Below, in pieces: positions 36,057-43,350 of a stretch of DNA of 64,000 nt (positions within the stretch are counted from its first letter, which is position 1; each line of letters starts with the position of its first letter). The translations under genes and the position numbers were made by a program. The stretch is from CAWIJJ01 sp963836405 (GTDB lineage Bacteria; Acidobacteriota; Terriglobia; Bryobacterales; Bryobacteraceae), in the NCBI GenBank assembly GCA_963836405.1, contig CAWIJL010000007.1:744001-808000 (forward strand), read 5' to 3'. The notes below the pieces were generated by a model. The model saw nothing but the letters and a program-made list of their open reading frames with translations, ran no database searches and had not been told where the DNA came from.

Positions 36057-36331
36057 ATGGACAAGGCGTGCGGGAGTTCGCGCTGGAGCACGCAGTTTTC
36101 GTTTAACGACCATGCTTCGACGCGGACTTTTGAGCCGCGGCGCTCGACGCGGAACACGGCGGACGCGCCGACATCGGCGGCTAGGGCGGGCAGGGCCCAG
36201 CCGTCGTGGGAGGTCAGAATGCGAATTGCGCCCAATTCCGAAATGCAAATCGTGCAATCCTGAAAATCGCCGGGTTCCGCGGCGGTGGCGGTCTCGAGAA
36301 CTTGTTCGGCCCTGCGCAGGAAGTGCGTCAC
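35981..36331 (-). CDS. Hypothetical protein convergent with the PilZ gene
   Basis: The 116-residue leftward frame reads THFLRRAEQVLETATAAEPG, DGWALPALAADVGASAVFRV, ERRGSKVRVEAWSLNENCVL. It is balanced in composition and protein-like, with no signal peptide. It overlaps the last 76 bases of the PilZ gene on the other strand, which weakens the call. No family is recognised. Confidence 0.45.
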   Translation of the reverse strand: MTHFLRRAEQVLETATAAEPGDFQDCTICISELGAIRILTSHDGWALPALAADVGASAVFRVERRGSKVRVEAWSLNENCVLQRELPHALSIYAIRHPLTNWSPGQKALVPHVRNS

Positions 36332-36397
36332 AGGAATCTTATCGGCTGAGAAGCCTTAATTTTCCTGGGAATTTCCTTCGCTTCGCCCGAACGAGAT

Positions 36398-37027
36398 TTA
36401 TCGCGGGATGGGAAAAGGGAGGCCTGAAAGGACTCTTTGTATGTATTCGATCGTCTCCGGAATGTTGGGAACTCCTCCAGACTGGCTAACCCTCCCCGGG
36501 CCCGCGTTATAGGCGCCCAACGCCATCGGCAAATCGCCGTAGATAGTCAGCAACTGCTTCAAGAACTTCGCACCGGCTTCCACGTTCTCTTTGGCGTCGA
36601 ATGGATTCTTGACGCCCAATTGAGCGGCCGTGGCGGGCATCAACTGCATCAGGCCCATGGCTCCCTTAGGTGAGACGGCACAAGGACGGAATGCCGATTC
36701 CTGCCTCATAACCCCTCGCAGCAACTCCGGTTGCAGATCTAAGCGGAGGGCGGTATCGCCAACGAGCCGGGCAATTTCGGCAGGGCTCAAAGGATCGCAA
36801 TCGACGGGAGGGGAGGAAGATGGCGGAATCATCTCGCCGGAGGCCGGCTCCTGCACGAAGAGATTGCCCAGGGACCGGACGGCGGTCTCCTGTCTGGCGA
36901 TCGACTCACGCTGTTTAGCAACGGAGCGCTGTTGTCGTTCGAGAGACATTTTGGCCGCGGACTCTCCAGGATCAGCAGCAAAGCTAACCGAGGATAGCAC
37001 GAGTAGCAGCAATGATTTCACAATCAT
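36398..37027 (-). CDS. Secreted lytic transglycosylase (SLT domain)
   Basis: The 209-residue protein has a signal peptide (MIVKSLLLLVLSSVSFAADP), a coiled-coil region (SLERQQRSVAKQRESIARQE, about 28-47) and a C-terminal SLT domain. The catalytic Glu lies in VMRQESAFRP, followed by SPKGAMGLMQLMPATAAQLG, NVEAGAKFLKQLL, and ALGAYNAGPGRV. It cuts peptidoglycan. Beside flagellar genes, and with an FlgJ that lacks its muramidase domain (37857-38144), it is a plausible enzyme for opening the wall for the rod. That role is inferred. Confidence 0.88.
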   Translation of the reverse strand: MIVKSLLLLVLSSVSFAADPGESAAKMSLERQQRSVAKQRESIARQETAVRSLGNLFVQEPASGEMIPPSSSPPVDCDPLSPAEIARLVGDTALRLDLQPELLRGVMRQESAFRPCAVSPKGAMGLMQLMPATAAQLGVKNPFDAKENVEAGAKFLKQLLTIYGDLPMALGAYNAGPGRVSQSGGVPNIPETIEYIQRVLSGLPFPIPR

Positions 37028-37031
37028 ACTC

Positions 37032-37059
37032 TAGAATTCCGGAACCTTTTTGCCGATCT
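37032..37059 (+). promoter_or_regulatory. Sigma-28-like promoter of flaG-fliS
   Basis: TAGA (37032-37035), 16 bases, then GCCGATCT (37052-37059). The second box matches six of eight consensus bases. Transcription would begin near 37065, leaving a 35-base leader with GAGGA at 37088-37092 before ATG 37100. CTAGAA at the upstream box is shared with the sites before flbD and fliC. Confidence 0.6.
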
Positions 37060-37099
37060 GAGATACAGGTGAGGCAATCGGCCCGCCGAGGAATCGAGA

Positions 37100-37396
37100 A
37101 TGGCCATGGAAATCAACTCGTTGCAAAGAGTCAATTCGGCTGTCGCATACGATCCCTTCGCAAGGATGTTTGCCCAGTCAGAAGTCCCGGACACGGTGAT
37201 AAGGGCTGTTCGAGCCTTGAACAGATCGGAGTTGCTGGGAAACGACCGAGAACTGCATTTTGCTCGCGACCGCAACAGCCATGCAGTTGTCATCAGAATC
37301 CTCGATCGGAAAACGGGCGAAGTGTTAGACCAGATCCCACCCGAACAGGTACTGCATATACTGGCAGACCTGAACCAAGAGCCGAAGGAAGAGTAA
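37100..37396 (+). CDS. flaG: FlaG family flagellar protein
   Basis: The 98-residue protein has an unstructured N-terminus and a C-terminal FlaG domain: RELHFARDRNSHAVVIRILD, RKTGEVLDQIPPEQVLHILA. FlaG influences filament length or polymerisation in several bacteria. It is the first gene of a small unit with fliS, behind a sigma-28-like promoter, and nine bases from fliS. The start could also be ATG 37106 (MEINS). Confidence 0.88.
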   Translation: MAMEINSLQRVNSAVAYDPFARMFAQSEVPDTVIRAVRALNRSELLGNDRELHFARDRNSHAVVIRILDRKTGEVLDQIPPEQVLHILADLNQEPKEE

Positions 37397-37404
37397 CGAC
37401 TGCA

Positions 37405-37860
37405 ATGTGGAAGACAGCTTATCTCGAGTCCCAAGTGCTTTCTGCAAATCCCCTGGAGTTGATCCGGCTGCTGTATCAGCATGCCATCGAGTCTGTACAA
37501 TCGGCAAGATGCCACCTGAGGGACGGTGAGATCGTGCGACGATCGAAGGCGGTCTGCCGGGCAATCGACTCTGTCTCGGAATTGGATGTGGCGCTGAATC
37601 ATTCCGTGGGCGGAGAAGTCAGCCAGAACCTGGCCCAGTTGTACGGCTACATCCGCCAGCGGCTGACCGAAGGAAACATGCGGCAACTCGACGGCCCCTT
37701 GATGGAAGCGGAGTCTCTGCTGACTACGCTTGCAGAAGGCTGGAATGGTGTACGGGCCGAGTCTCCAGATTGCGAAAGCTGCGTTGAGTTCGCTCCGCCG
37801 GCGCAATCCGGATTGTGGCAACAAACTCAAGCTGGCGCCGAACATCGATGGGAAGCCTAG
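37405..37860 (+). CDS. fliS: Flagellin export chaperone FliS
   Basis: ATG 37405 gives 151 residues. The FliS fold is seen in TAYLESQVLSANPLELIRLL (with the usual Y-x-x-x-x-V/I start), LYQHAIESVQSARCHLRDGE, and a central helix with VSELDVALNHSVGGEVSQNL, AQLYGYIRQRLTEGN. It binds flagellin subunits before export. The last 25 residues are an extension rich in Gln and Ala. Confidence 0.9.
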   Translation: MWKTAYLESQVLSANPLELIRLLYQHAIESVQSARCHLRDGEIVRRSKAVCRAIDSVSELDVALNHSVGGEVSQNLAQLYGYIRQRLTEGNMRQLDGPLMEAESLLTTLAEGWNGVRAESPDCESCVEFAPPAQSGLWQQTQAGAEHRWEA

Positions 37861-38144
37861 GGCTTGACAGGCTGTTCGAGCCCAGCGACGACCAGCTTAG
37901 CCAACCCGAGCCCGCCATTTGCTGACAGGGACTGAGCGAATACTTCTTCGCCATATTCCATTGCAGAGGAAGAGGCTTCATCCTCACCTGTCCCAAGCCA
38001 GCCACCTTCCGCGTTCCGCATTCCTTTCAGCATCTGGCCGATCAGAAGCGCCTCGAATTGTTGGGCGGCTTCGCCTACCTTTTTCTGATCCCTGGAATCT
38101 CCTGGAACGTCGCTGCCGGATCCGCCTACTCGAGAGATCATCAT
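37857..38144 (-). CDS. flgJ: FlgJ-like rod-binding protein (N-terminal domain only)
   Basis: The 95-residue protein corresponds to the rod-binding domain of FlgJ: EAAQQFEALLIGQMLKGMRN, then SSAMEYGEEVFAQSLSANGG, LGLAKLVV. The muramidase domain of enteric FlgJ is absent, as in many phyla. The SLT enzyme at 36398-37027 may supply that activity. It is last in the leftward flgF-flgG-flgA-flgH-flgI operon. Confidence 0.85.
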   Translation of the reverse strand: MMISRVGGSGSDVPGDSRDQKKVGEAAQQFEALLIGQMLKGMRNAEGGWLGTGEDEASSSAMEYGEEVFAQSLSANGGLGLAKLVVAGLEQPVKP

Positions 38145-38155
38145 TTTCGTACCTC

Positions 38156-39247
38156 CTAGTTGACCAATAACTCCGCTTCAAGAGCGCCAGCGCTCTTGAG
38201 GGCCTGAAGGATCGCAATAATGTCACGCGGGGTCGAGCCAATCGAGGCCATCGCACGAACTAGTTCTTCCACGGTCGCTCCCTGTTTGAGAATCAAATTA
38301 TGTGCCGGCTGATCTTTTACGCCAACCGACGTTTGCGGCGTGACCTGCGTGGACCCGCTCGATAGCGGATTCGGTTGGGATACGGCCAGGGTGGTTTGAA
38401 TCTGCACAGTGAGATTGCCCTGCATGATCGCGACGGGCGCGATGCGAACGTCCTGTCCCATGACTATGGTGCCGGTTCGCTCATTGACAACGATCTTTTC
38501 GGTGGAATCGGGTTCCACGGACAAGCGTTCGATCTCGGAAACGAACTCGATGGGCGTTTTCTGGTATTCCAATGGCAGGACGACCGCCACCACGGCAGAA
38601 CTTTCGGCGTGCGCCACCTCGCCGAACCGTTTATTGAGAGCACTCGCAATCCGGGCGGCGGTGGTGAAGTCGGCCTGTCGCAACTGCAACCGGAGATCGC
38701 CGGTCAGCTTAGCCGTAGGGGAAGCGCGCTCGACAATCGCCCCGTTCGGGATGCGTCCGACAGTCGGATGGTTTACGACCTGTCCGTTAGAACTGCCCCC
38801 CGCGACGAAGCCGCCCACCACCAGTGGGCCCTGCGCCACGGCATAGACCTGTCCGTCGGGTCCTTTTAATCCCGTCATCAACACGATTCCGCCCTGGAGG
38901 CTGGACGCGTCGCCGATCGCGGCGGCCGTCACGTCGATGCGGGAACCAGGCTGCCCATACGGAGGCAGTGTGCCGGTGATCATCACGGCAGCAGTGTTCT
39001 TCACCTGGATAGCGGTGGCGGGCACCGACAGCCCCATTCTTTCGAGAAGGTTCGTAAGACTCTGGGCGGAGAACAGGGTCTGGCGGCGGTCGCCGGTGCC
39101 CGCTAATCCAACCACCAGTCCGTAGCCCATGAGTTGATTGTCGCGAACGCCTTCCAGCGCCACCAAATCCTTGAGTCGCGTGCCGCCAGCCCCACTGAGG
39201 GGGAAGCTGAAAAGGAGGGTCGCGAGGGTGGCAAGGATCTTCTTCAT
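38156..39247 (-). CDS. flgI: Flagellar P-ring protein FlgI
   Basis: The start at ATG 39247 gives a signal peptide (MKKILATLATLLFSFPLSGA) and 363 residues. Typical FlgI text follows: TRLKDLVALEGVRDNQLMGY, GLVVGLAGTGDRRQTLFSAQ, LERMGLSVPA, IQVKNTAAVMITGTLPPYGQ, GSRIDVTAAAIGDASSLQGG, and the end IGSTPRDIIAILQALKSAGA. It forms the periplasmic ring around the rod. An upstream in-frame extension to 39316 overlaps flgH and is not used. Confidence 0.95.
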   Translation of the reverse strand: MKKILATLATLLFSFPLSGAGGTRLKDLVALEGVRDNQLMGYGLVVGLAGTGDRRQTLFSAQSLTNLLERMGLSVPATAIQVKNTAAVMITGTLPPYGQPGSRIDVTAAAIGDASSLQGGIVLMTGLKGPDGQVYAVAQGPLVVGGFVAGGSSNGQVVNHPTVGRIPNGAIVERASPTAKLTGDLRLQLRQADFTTAARIASALNKRFGEVAHAESSAVVAVVLPLEYQKTPIEFVSEIERLSVEPDSTEKIVVNERTGTIVMGQDVRIAPVAIMQGNLTVQIQTTLAVSQPNPLSSGSTQVTPQTSVGVKDQPAHNLILKQGATVEELVRAMASIGSTPRDIIAILQALKSAGALEAELLVN

Positions 39248-39251
39248 AACT

Positions 39252-39953
39252 TTAGAAAGGAAGCAAGCCCAATAGAATCCGATAAAGAACAAATGGCCGC
39301 CGGACGGCGTCTCCAATGACGCCCTTACCGTTTACCTTGACCTCGAATTGTGCGATCTGTTCGGACCGGACCGCATTTCCTGCGCTAAGGTCAGCCGGGC
39401 GAACCACGCCGCGGACGTTCACGATCTGCCGCTCCGAATTAATGACAACTTCCTTGTTTCCTTCCACAACGAGATTGCCGTTCGGCAGAACGTGGGTCAC
39501 GCGGGCGCTCAGTGTGGTGGTGAGTTGCGTGGAGCGGGAGGTGGCGCCTTGGCCCTCGAGTCCGGTGCCGCCCGCAACTTTCGCAAGGTTCTGGAAGGGG
39601 CCGGCAGCGCGAGTAATCCCTCCCAAAGCCCCGATCGACGCTTTTGCAGAGGACTGCCTCTGCGTTTTCGTGGTCCCTTGGGCGACGGCCGAAGCGCTTT
39701 CCTCCACAACGATCGTAACGATGTCGTCCACCTGTGAGGCCCGGACGTCGCTGCCGAGGTCCGTCAGACGAGAAGAGGAAGCCCACAACGAACCCGGCGA
39801 GGCAGCCGATGCGGCGGCACCGCCGTGCCCCATTGCCTCCTGGATGTAACGGTCCAGCGGCGTGAGTTCGGATGGCTCCTTATTCTTGTCCGCGCCGACA
39901 GCTTCGGCGGAGAAAAACAACGTTAGCGAAACGAGAATCCGCAGCGAGTACAT
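39252..39953 (-). CDS. flgH: Flagellar L-ring protein FlgH
   Basis: The 233-residue protein has the FlgH core: GSLWASSSRLTDLGSDVRAS, QVDDIVTIVVEESASAVAQG, LSARVTHVLPNGNLVVEGNK, EVVINSERQIVNVRGVVRPA. It forms the outer-membrane ring. The N-terminus (MYSLRILVSLTLFFSAEAVG) is a signal peptide, but there is no lipobox cysteine, and no Cys appears near the cleavage site. Most FlgH proteins are lipoproteins, so anchoring may differ here. Confidence 0.93.
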   Translation of the reverse strand: MYSLRILVSLTLFFSAEAVGADKNKEPSELTPLDRYIQEAMGHGGAAASAASPGSLWASSSRLTDLGSDVRASQVDDIVTIVVEESASAVAQGTTKTQRQSSAKASIGALGGITRAAGPFQNLAKVAGGTGLEGQGATSRSTQLTTTLSARVTHVLPNGNLVVEGNKEVVINSERQIVNVRGVVRPADLSAGNAVRSEQIAQFEVKVNGKGVIGDAVRRPFVLYRILLGLLPF

Positions 39954-39954
39954 A

Positions 39955-40872
39955 TTAGTTTCCCGATACCGGATCAGTGTCGATCCGGGCCTTGCCCCTG
40001 GCGGCGATACGTGCCTGGAATATCTTATTGCTGGAGAGATTACGGATTGGGATAACGTCTCCCAACCGGCCGGCGCTTTCCGCCCTGCCGGTTATGGAAA
40101 GCCGAGTGGCCCCGCTTTCCACCTCCACCTCCACCGAATCCCCACGGCGCACTTCAAGGGGAGCCGCGGTTTGGGAGAGATGAAGTTCGCGTCCCGCCGG
40201 AATTGTCCGCCAGGGAATTCGGCCAACAACCTGGTCCGGGCTTTGGGCGACATCATCATCAACTGGAAACATTTCGGTGGACTCCATACGCACCTGGGAT
40301 GCAGCCACCGGTTCTCCGCCCGGCAGGCCTTGCGCCGCCACCACACGATCTACCGTGGCCGTAATAATCACTCGCGCCCAAATTGAGAATCGACGATTGC
40401 GGTCATAAATGATGTTGCCCCGCCATTCGACGGGGGTTCGGGCCGTGAGTAACGCCGGACGGCGGAGCGATTCTCTGCGAAATTCGATGCGACCCTCGGG
40501 CACGGGATACCGGCTGGTTTCGACAATCTCGAAACGGGCATCCGGGATATCCAAAGCGGCGCGCATGGCCCCAAGCAGTTTTTCTGGCTCGAGGGTGACC
40601 ATCCGCCGTTCGACACAAACTCCCGTGGCGGCATCCACGGCGACGCCGTGACGGCGGCCTAATGACGCCAGTTCGGCGGGTCTGAACACACGGCGGACCC
40701 CCGGAAGGGGACCCGCCGCGAGGACTGTCTCGGGCGCAAGCGCTTGAAAGCCGGGTAGCATGGAACCCAAGTCGCGTGCCAGGACAGCGCTTCCATCCAC
40801 TGACAGGCAGGCGGTTTGCGCGGGAGCGAAGCGCGCTAGACACACAAGCCCGAAAAGGATTCGGAAGTTCAT
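39955..40872 (-). CDS. flgA: Flagella basal body P-ring formation protein FlgA
   Basis: The 305-residue protein has a signal peptide (MNFRILFGLVCLARFAPAQ), a divergent N-terminal half, and the C-terminal SAF/FlgA domain: VDRVVAAQGLPGGEPVAASQ, VGRIPWRTIPAGRELHLSQT, VRRGDSVEVEVESGATRLSI, GRLGDVIPIRNLSSNKIFQA. It is a periplasmic chaperone for FlgI. It overlaps flgG by four bases and comes two bases before flgH in operon order. Confidence 0.9.
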   Translation of the reverse strand: MNFRILFGLVCLARFAPAQTACLSVDGSAVLARDLGSMLPGFQALAPETVLAAGPLPGVRRVFRPAELASLGRRHGVAVDAATGVCVERRMVTLEPEKLLGAMRAALDIPDARFEIVETSRYPVPEGRIEFRRESLRRPALLTARTPVEWRGNIIYDRNRRFSIWARVIITATVDRVVAAQGLPGGEPVAASQVRMESTEMFPVDDDVAQSPDQVVGRIPWRTIPAGRELHLSQTAAPLEVRRGDSVEVEVESGATRLSITGRAESAGRLGDVIPIRNLSSNKIFQARIAARGKARIDTDPVSGN

Positions 40873-41660
40873 CTGGTGATGTTGTTGACCTGCGAGTACA
40901 TGTCGTCCGCTGCTTTCACCACTTTGGAGTTCGCCTCATAAGCCCTTTGGGCCACGATGAGATTGATGAACTCTTCTACGATGTTGACGTTGGACTGCTC
41001 CGTATATCCCTGAAGGAGGGTGCCCAGTCCTTCCTGTCCCCCCGGATTGGCGACTACGGGCTCTCCCGAGGCATCGGTCGCCAAATAGAGGCTGCGACCC
41101 ACGCTGTTCAAGCCGGCCGGATTCTGGAAATTCGCCAACTGGAACTGTCCCGCCCGCTGCGCGGCGGTCTGGCCGGCCATCACGTAGCTGACCGTGCCGT
41201 CAGGTGCAATGGTGATGGATTGGGCGCCCGAGGGGATTGTGACCTGCGGCTCGACGGGATCGCCATCTGAGGTCACCACGCTGCCCTCTTTATCCAGGTG
41301 AAAGGTGCCGGCACGGGTGTAGGCGATTTCTCCCGAAGCCCGGCGGACCTGGAAGAACCCACTTCCCTGAATGACCAGGTCGAGCGGATTTTCCGTGGCC
41401 GAGAAATTCCCTTGTGTAAAGATGATCTCGTTAGATGAAGCCCGCGTGCCAAGCCCTAGCTGCAACCCGGTAGGCACGGTTGTCTGCTGGCTGGCCGAAG
41501 CTCCGGGCTGGACAATGCTCTGATAGAGGAGGTCCTGGAACTGGGCGCGCCGCATTTTATACCCGGCCGTGTTCGCGTTTGCCAGGTTGTTGGCTATATT
41601 GTCGACGTTAAGTTGCTGGGCCGTCATTCCGCTGGCAGCGCTGTAAAGGGCGCGGATCAT
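40869..41660 (-). CDS. flgG: Flagellar distal rod protein FlgG
   Basis: The 263-residue length and sequence fit FlgG: MIRALYSAASGMTAQQLNVD, NIANNLANANTAGYKMRRAQ, FQDLLYQ, LGLGTRASSNEIIFTQGNFS, NPLDLVIQGSGFFQV, and the end VEEFINLIVAQRAYEANSKV, VKAADDMYSQVNNITR. It builds the distal rod. It overlaps both the flgA start and the preceding unknown gene by four bases, so the operon is tightly coupled. Confidence 0.96.
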   Translation of the reverse strand: MIRALYSAASGMTAQQLNVDNIANNLANANTAGYKMRRAQFQDLLYQSIVQPGASASQQTTVPTGLQLGLGTRASSNEIIFTQGNFSATENPLDLVIQGSGFFQVRRASGEIAYTRAGTFHLDKEGSVVTSDGDPVEPQVTIPSGAQSITIAPDGTVSYVMAGQTAAQRAGQFQLANFQNPAGLNSVGRSLYLATDASGEPVVANPGGQEGLGTLLQGYTEQSNVNIVEEFINLIVAQRAYEANSKVVKAADDMYSQVNNITR

Positions 41661-42394
41661 GATTCCGCCCCTCGGATTTCGGCTTGAATCATCCGATCGA
41701 TATAGGATTGGGGATAGCCGTGATTATAGAAGTCGGCGATCAATCCGGGATTGACGACCTTCCCGTCCGGGAGGCGGACCATCAGATTCGGAACCGACTG
41801 CTGGAACGGGCCATTGGGCGCCATCGAGTTCTGCTCGAAGACAGTACCGCCGACCATTGCCGCAACCGCTGTCGCCGTGCTCGGGGTCGCGAAGTAGATG
41901 GGGTTGTAACCGTAGGTCAGCCCGCCAATCGTTCCCGTAGGCGTTTCAACCCACGGCTTTTCGCCAAACACGGACTGAGCGGTAGGTGCTTCCCTCGGCG
42001 CCGGAGCAGCAGCATTCACTTGCGCTGCCGGTTGGGGCACGCCGGAGAAAACCGCTTTTAGGTCGGTGGTCGTGTTGGGATTTACTTTGACATCACCGAA
42101 AGGCGTGTGGATGATTGTCTCGCTGTTGCCGGATGTGACCGTAGGCGCGGAATTTGCCGCAGCGCCGGTGTTAATCGGAATGGTGGACGCAACGCCGCCG
42201 GAAGTTGGTCCTCTCTGGGCGGAAGTCGAAGCGGCTGCGTTCGACGGCGCGGTACCGGTTGTCCGTGCCTGCGTCGAGAGTTCTCTGGCCATCAGAGCCC
42301 CGAAAGCTGGGGCGCCGCCCCGCGTTGCCGGTTTCGTGGATGGCGTCCGGCCTGTTGCCGCGACGCCCGTGTTAAGTGGTAATCGATGAATCAT
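41657..42394 (-). CDS. Unknown protein encoded between flgF and flgG
   Basis: The 245-residue protein is not a known rod protein by eye. Residues 1-100 are low-complexity Ala/Thr/Gly/Ser. A short conserved-looking part (SETIIHTPFGDVKVNPNTTT) follows, then a better-structured C-terminus (WVETPTGTIGGLTYGYNPIY, FATPSTATAVAAMVGGTVFE, VPNLMVRLPDGKVVNPGLIA, DFYNHGYPQSYIDRMIQAE). No signal peptide is present. Tight overlap with flgG indicates a flagellar role, perhaps an exported rod or hook component or a chaperone, which is inference. Confidence 0.7.
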   Translation of the reverse strand: MIHRLPLNTGVAATGRTPSTKPATRGGAPAFGALMARELSTQARTTGTAPSNAAASTSAQRGPTSGGVASTIPINTGAAANSAPTVTSGNSETIIHTPFGDVKVNPNTTTDLKAVFSGVPQPAAQVNAAAPAPREAPTAQSVFGEKPWVETPTGTIGGLTYGYNPIYFATPSTATAVAAMVGGTVFEQNSMAPNGPFQQSVPNLMVRLPDGKVVNPGLIADFYNHGYPQSYIDRMIQAEIRGAES

Positions 42395-42424
42395 TTGCCT
42401 TCCTCACACAGATTGCCTGATTGC

Positions 42425-43159
42425 CTACGAGTTAACTCGGGCAACCTCCTGAATCGCTTTGGCGTTCATTTCAACACCCATAGAGACCGCCTTCTGCAGC
42501 ATTTCAAATTGCCGCATGACCCCCACCAGCCGCATCGCGGCTTCTGGTACCGCCACATTCGACGTTTCCAGCTTGCCTTGCATCATTTCGACGTCTGTCG
42601 CTTCGAAAACTGCGTTCGTGGGATCGGTGTTCTCAAAGCAGGATCCGCTCACCTTTCTGAGCGAAGCGTTCGTTTTGAAATCCACCACTGCCATCCGCCC
42701 GATCGTGCGCCCATCCTGTACGACGCTGCCGTCGCTTGCGATCTCAACGGGACGGTTGGACGTCAACTGGATGTTGCCGCCGCCCACAGCGCGCAGCTTG
42801 TAGCCATCGCCATTTACGAGTTCGCCAGAGCTCGAAATCTGAAGACTTCCGTTTCTCGAGTAGAGGACGCCACCAGGACCGTCAACTGCCAGCAGGCCCT
42901 TGCCGGAAAGCGCCACATCCAGCGGGTTACCCGTAGACTGAACGGTCCCTTGGGAGAAGTCGGTCCACCCACGTTCGATGACCGGAAGCGTGGCGACGCC
43001 GAGCGGGCTCTCGGCTTGCTCGGAAACATAGAGGCCGTACGATTCACGGTCTGTCTTGTAACCGCTGGTTGTCGCGTTCGCAAGATTGTTGGCGAGCAGC
43101 GAAAGCGATTCAAGGCGTGATCGCAGTCCACTGGCGGCGGCTACAGTTAACGGATCCAT
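42425..43159 (-). CDS. flgF: Flagellar proximal rod/hook-basal body protein (FlgF-like)
   Basis: ATG 43159 with AGGAAAT just upstream gives 244 residues. It has the rod-protein plan: SRLESLSLLANNLANATTSG, YKTDRESYGLYVSEQ, FSQGTVQSTGNPLDVALSGK, GLLAVDGPGGVLYSRNGSLQ, and the end MRLVGVMRQFEMLQKAVSMG-like helix. Order and length suggest FlgF rather than FlgG. It is first in the leftward rod and ring operon. Confidence 0.88.
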   Translation of the reverse strand: MDPLTVAAASGLRSRLESLSLLANNLANATTSGYKTDRESYGLYVSEQAESPLGVATLPVIERGWTDFSQGTVQSTGNPLDVALSGKGLLAVDGPGGVLYSRNGSLQISSSGELVNGDGYKLRAVGGGNIQLTSNRPVEIASDGSVVQDGRTIGRMAVVDFKTNASLRKVSGSCFENTDPTNAVFEATDVEMMQGKLETSNVAVPEAAMRLVGVMRQFEMLQKAVSMGVEMNAKAIQEVARVNS

Positions 43160-43175
43160 ATTTCCTGGGTGCTCT

Positions 43176-43191
43176 TGCAAATTGATGGCCC
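43176..43191 (-). promoter_or_regulatory. Sigma-54-like promoter candidate for the flgF operon
   Basis: On the minus strand GGGCCATCAATTTGCA has the GG-N10-GC core and an exact TTGCA box. Transcription would start near 43165, very close to ATG 43159 and overlapping the AGGA site, which is a problem for the assignment. The cluster encodes a sigma-54 activator (55143-56507), which supports it. Confidence 0.35.
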
Positions 43192-43214
43192 AAAGATTTT
43201 TCGCAAAAAAACCT

Positions 43215-43241
43215 GAAAATCTAAAGGGAATCTGCCGATAT
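43215..43241 (+). promoter_or_regulatory. Sigma-28-like promoter candidate upstream of fliK
   Basis: GAAA (43215-43218), 15 bases, then GCCGATAT (43234-43241), which matches seven of eight bases of the consensus second box, with the expected spacing. It would give a leader of about 100 bases before fliK. Confidence 0.4.
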
Positions 43242-43350
43242 GGCAATTGAGCGGGATCGCAGACGTCAATCTCTTGACGAATAGGATTTGACTGTCAAAA
43301 CTACGACGGCATTTTTGCGACGTATCCCGTTGAAATCGCAGTGACGGGAT

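Noticed and set aside
43216..43241. TAAAG directly before GCCGATAT (43222-43241) as a sigma-28 -35 box
   Set aside because: The gap between the two boxes would be only about eight bases. The GAAA at 43215 has the right 15-base spacing and was used instead.
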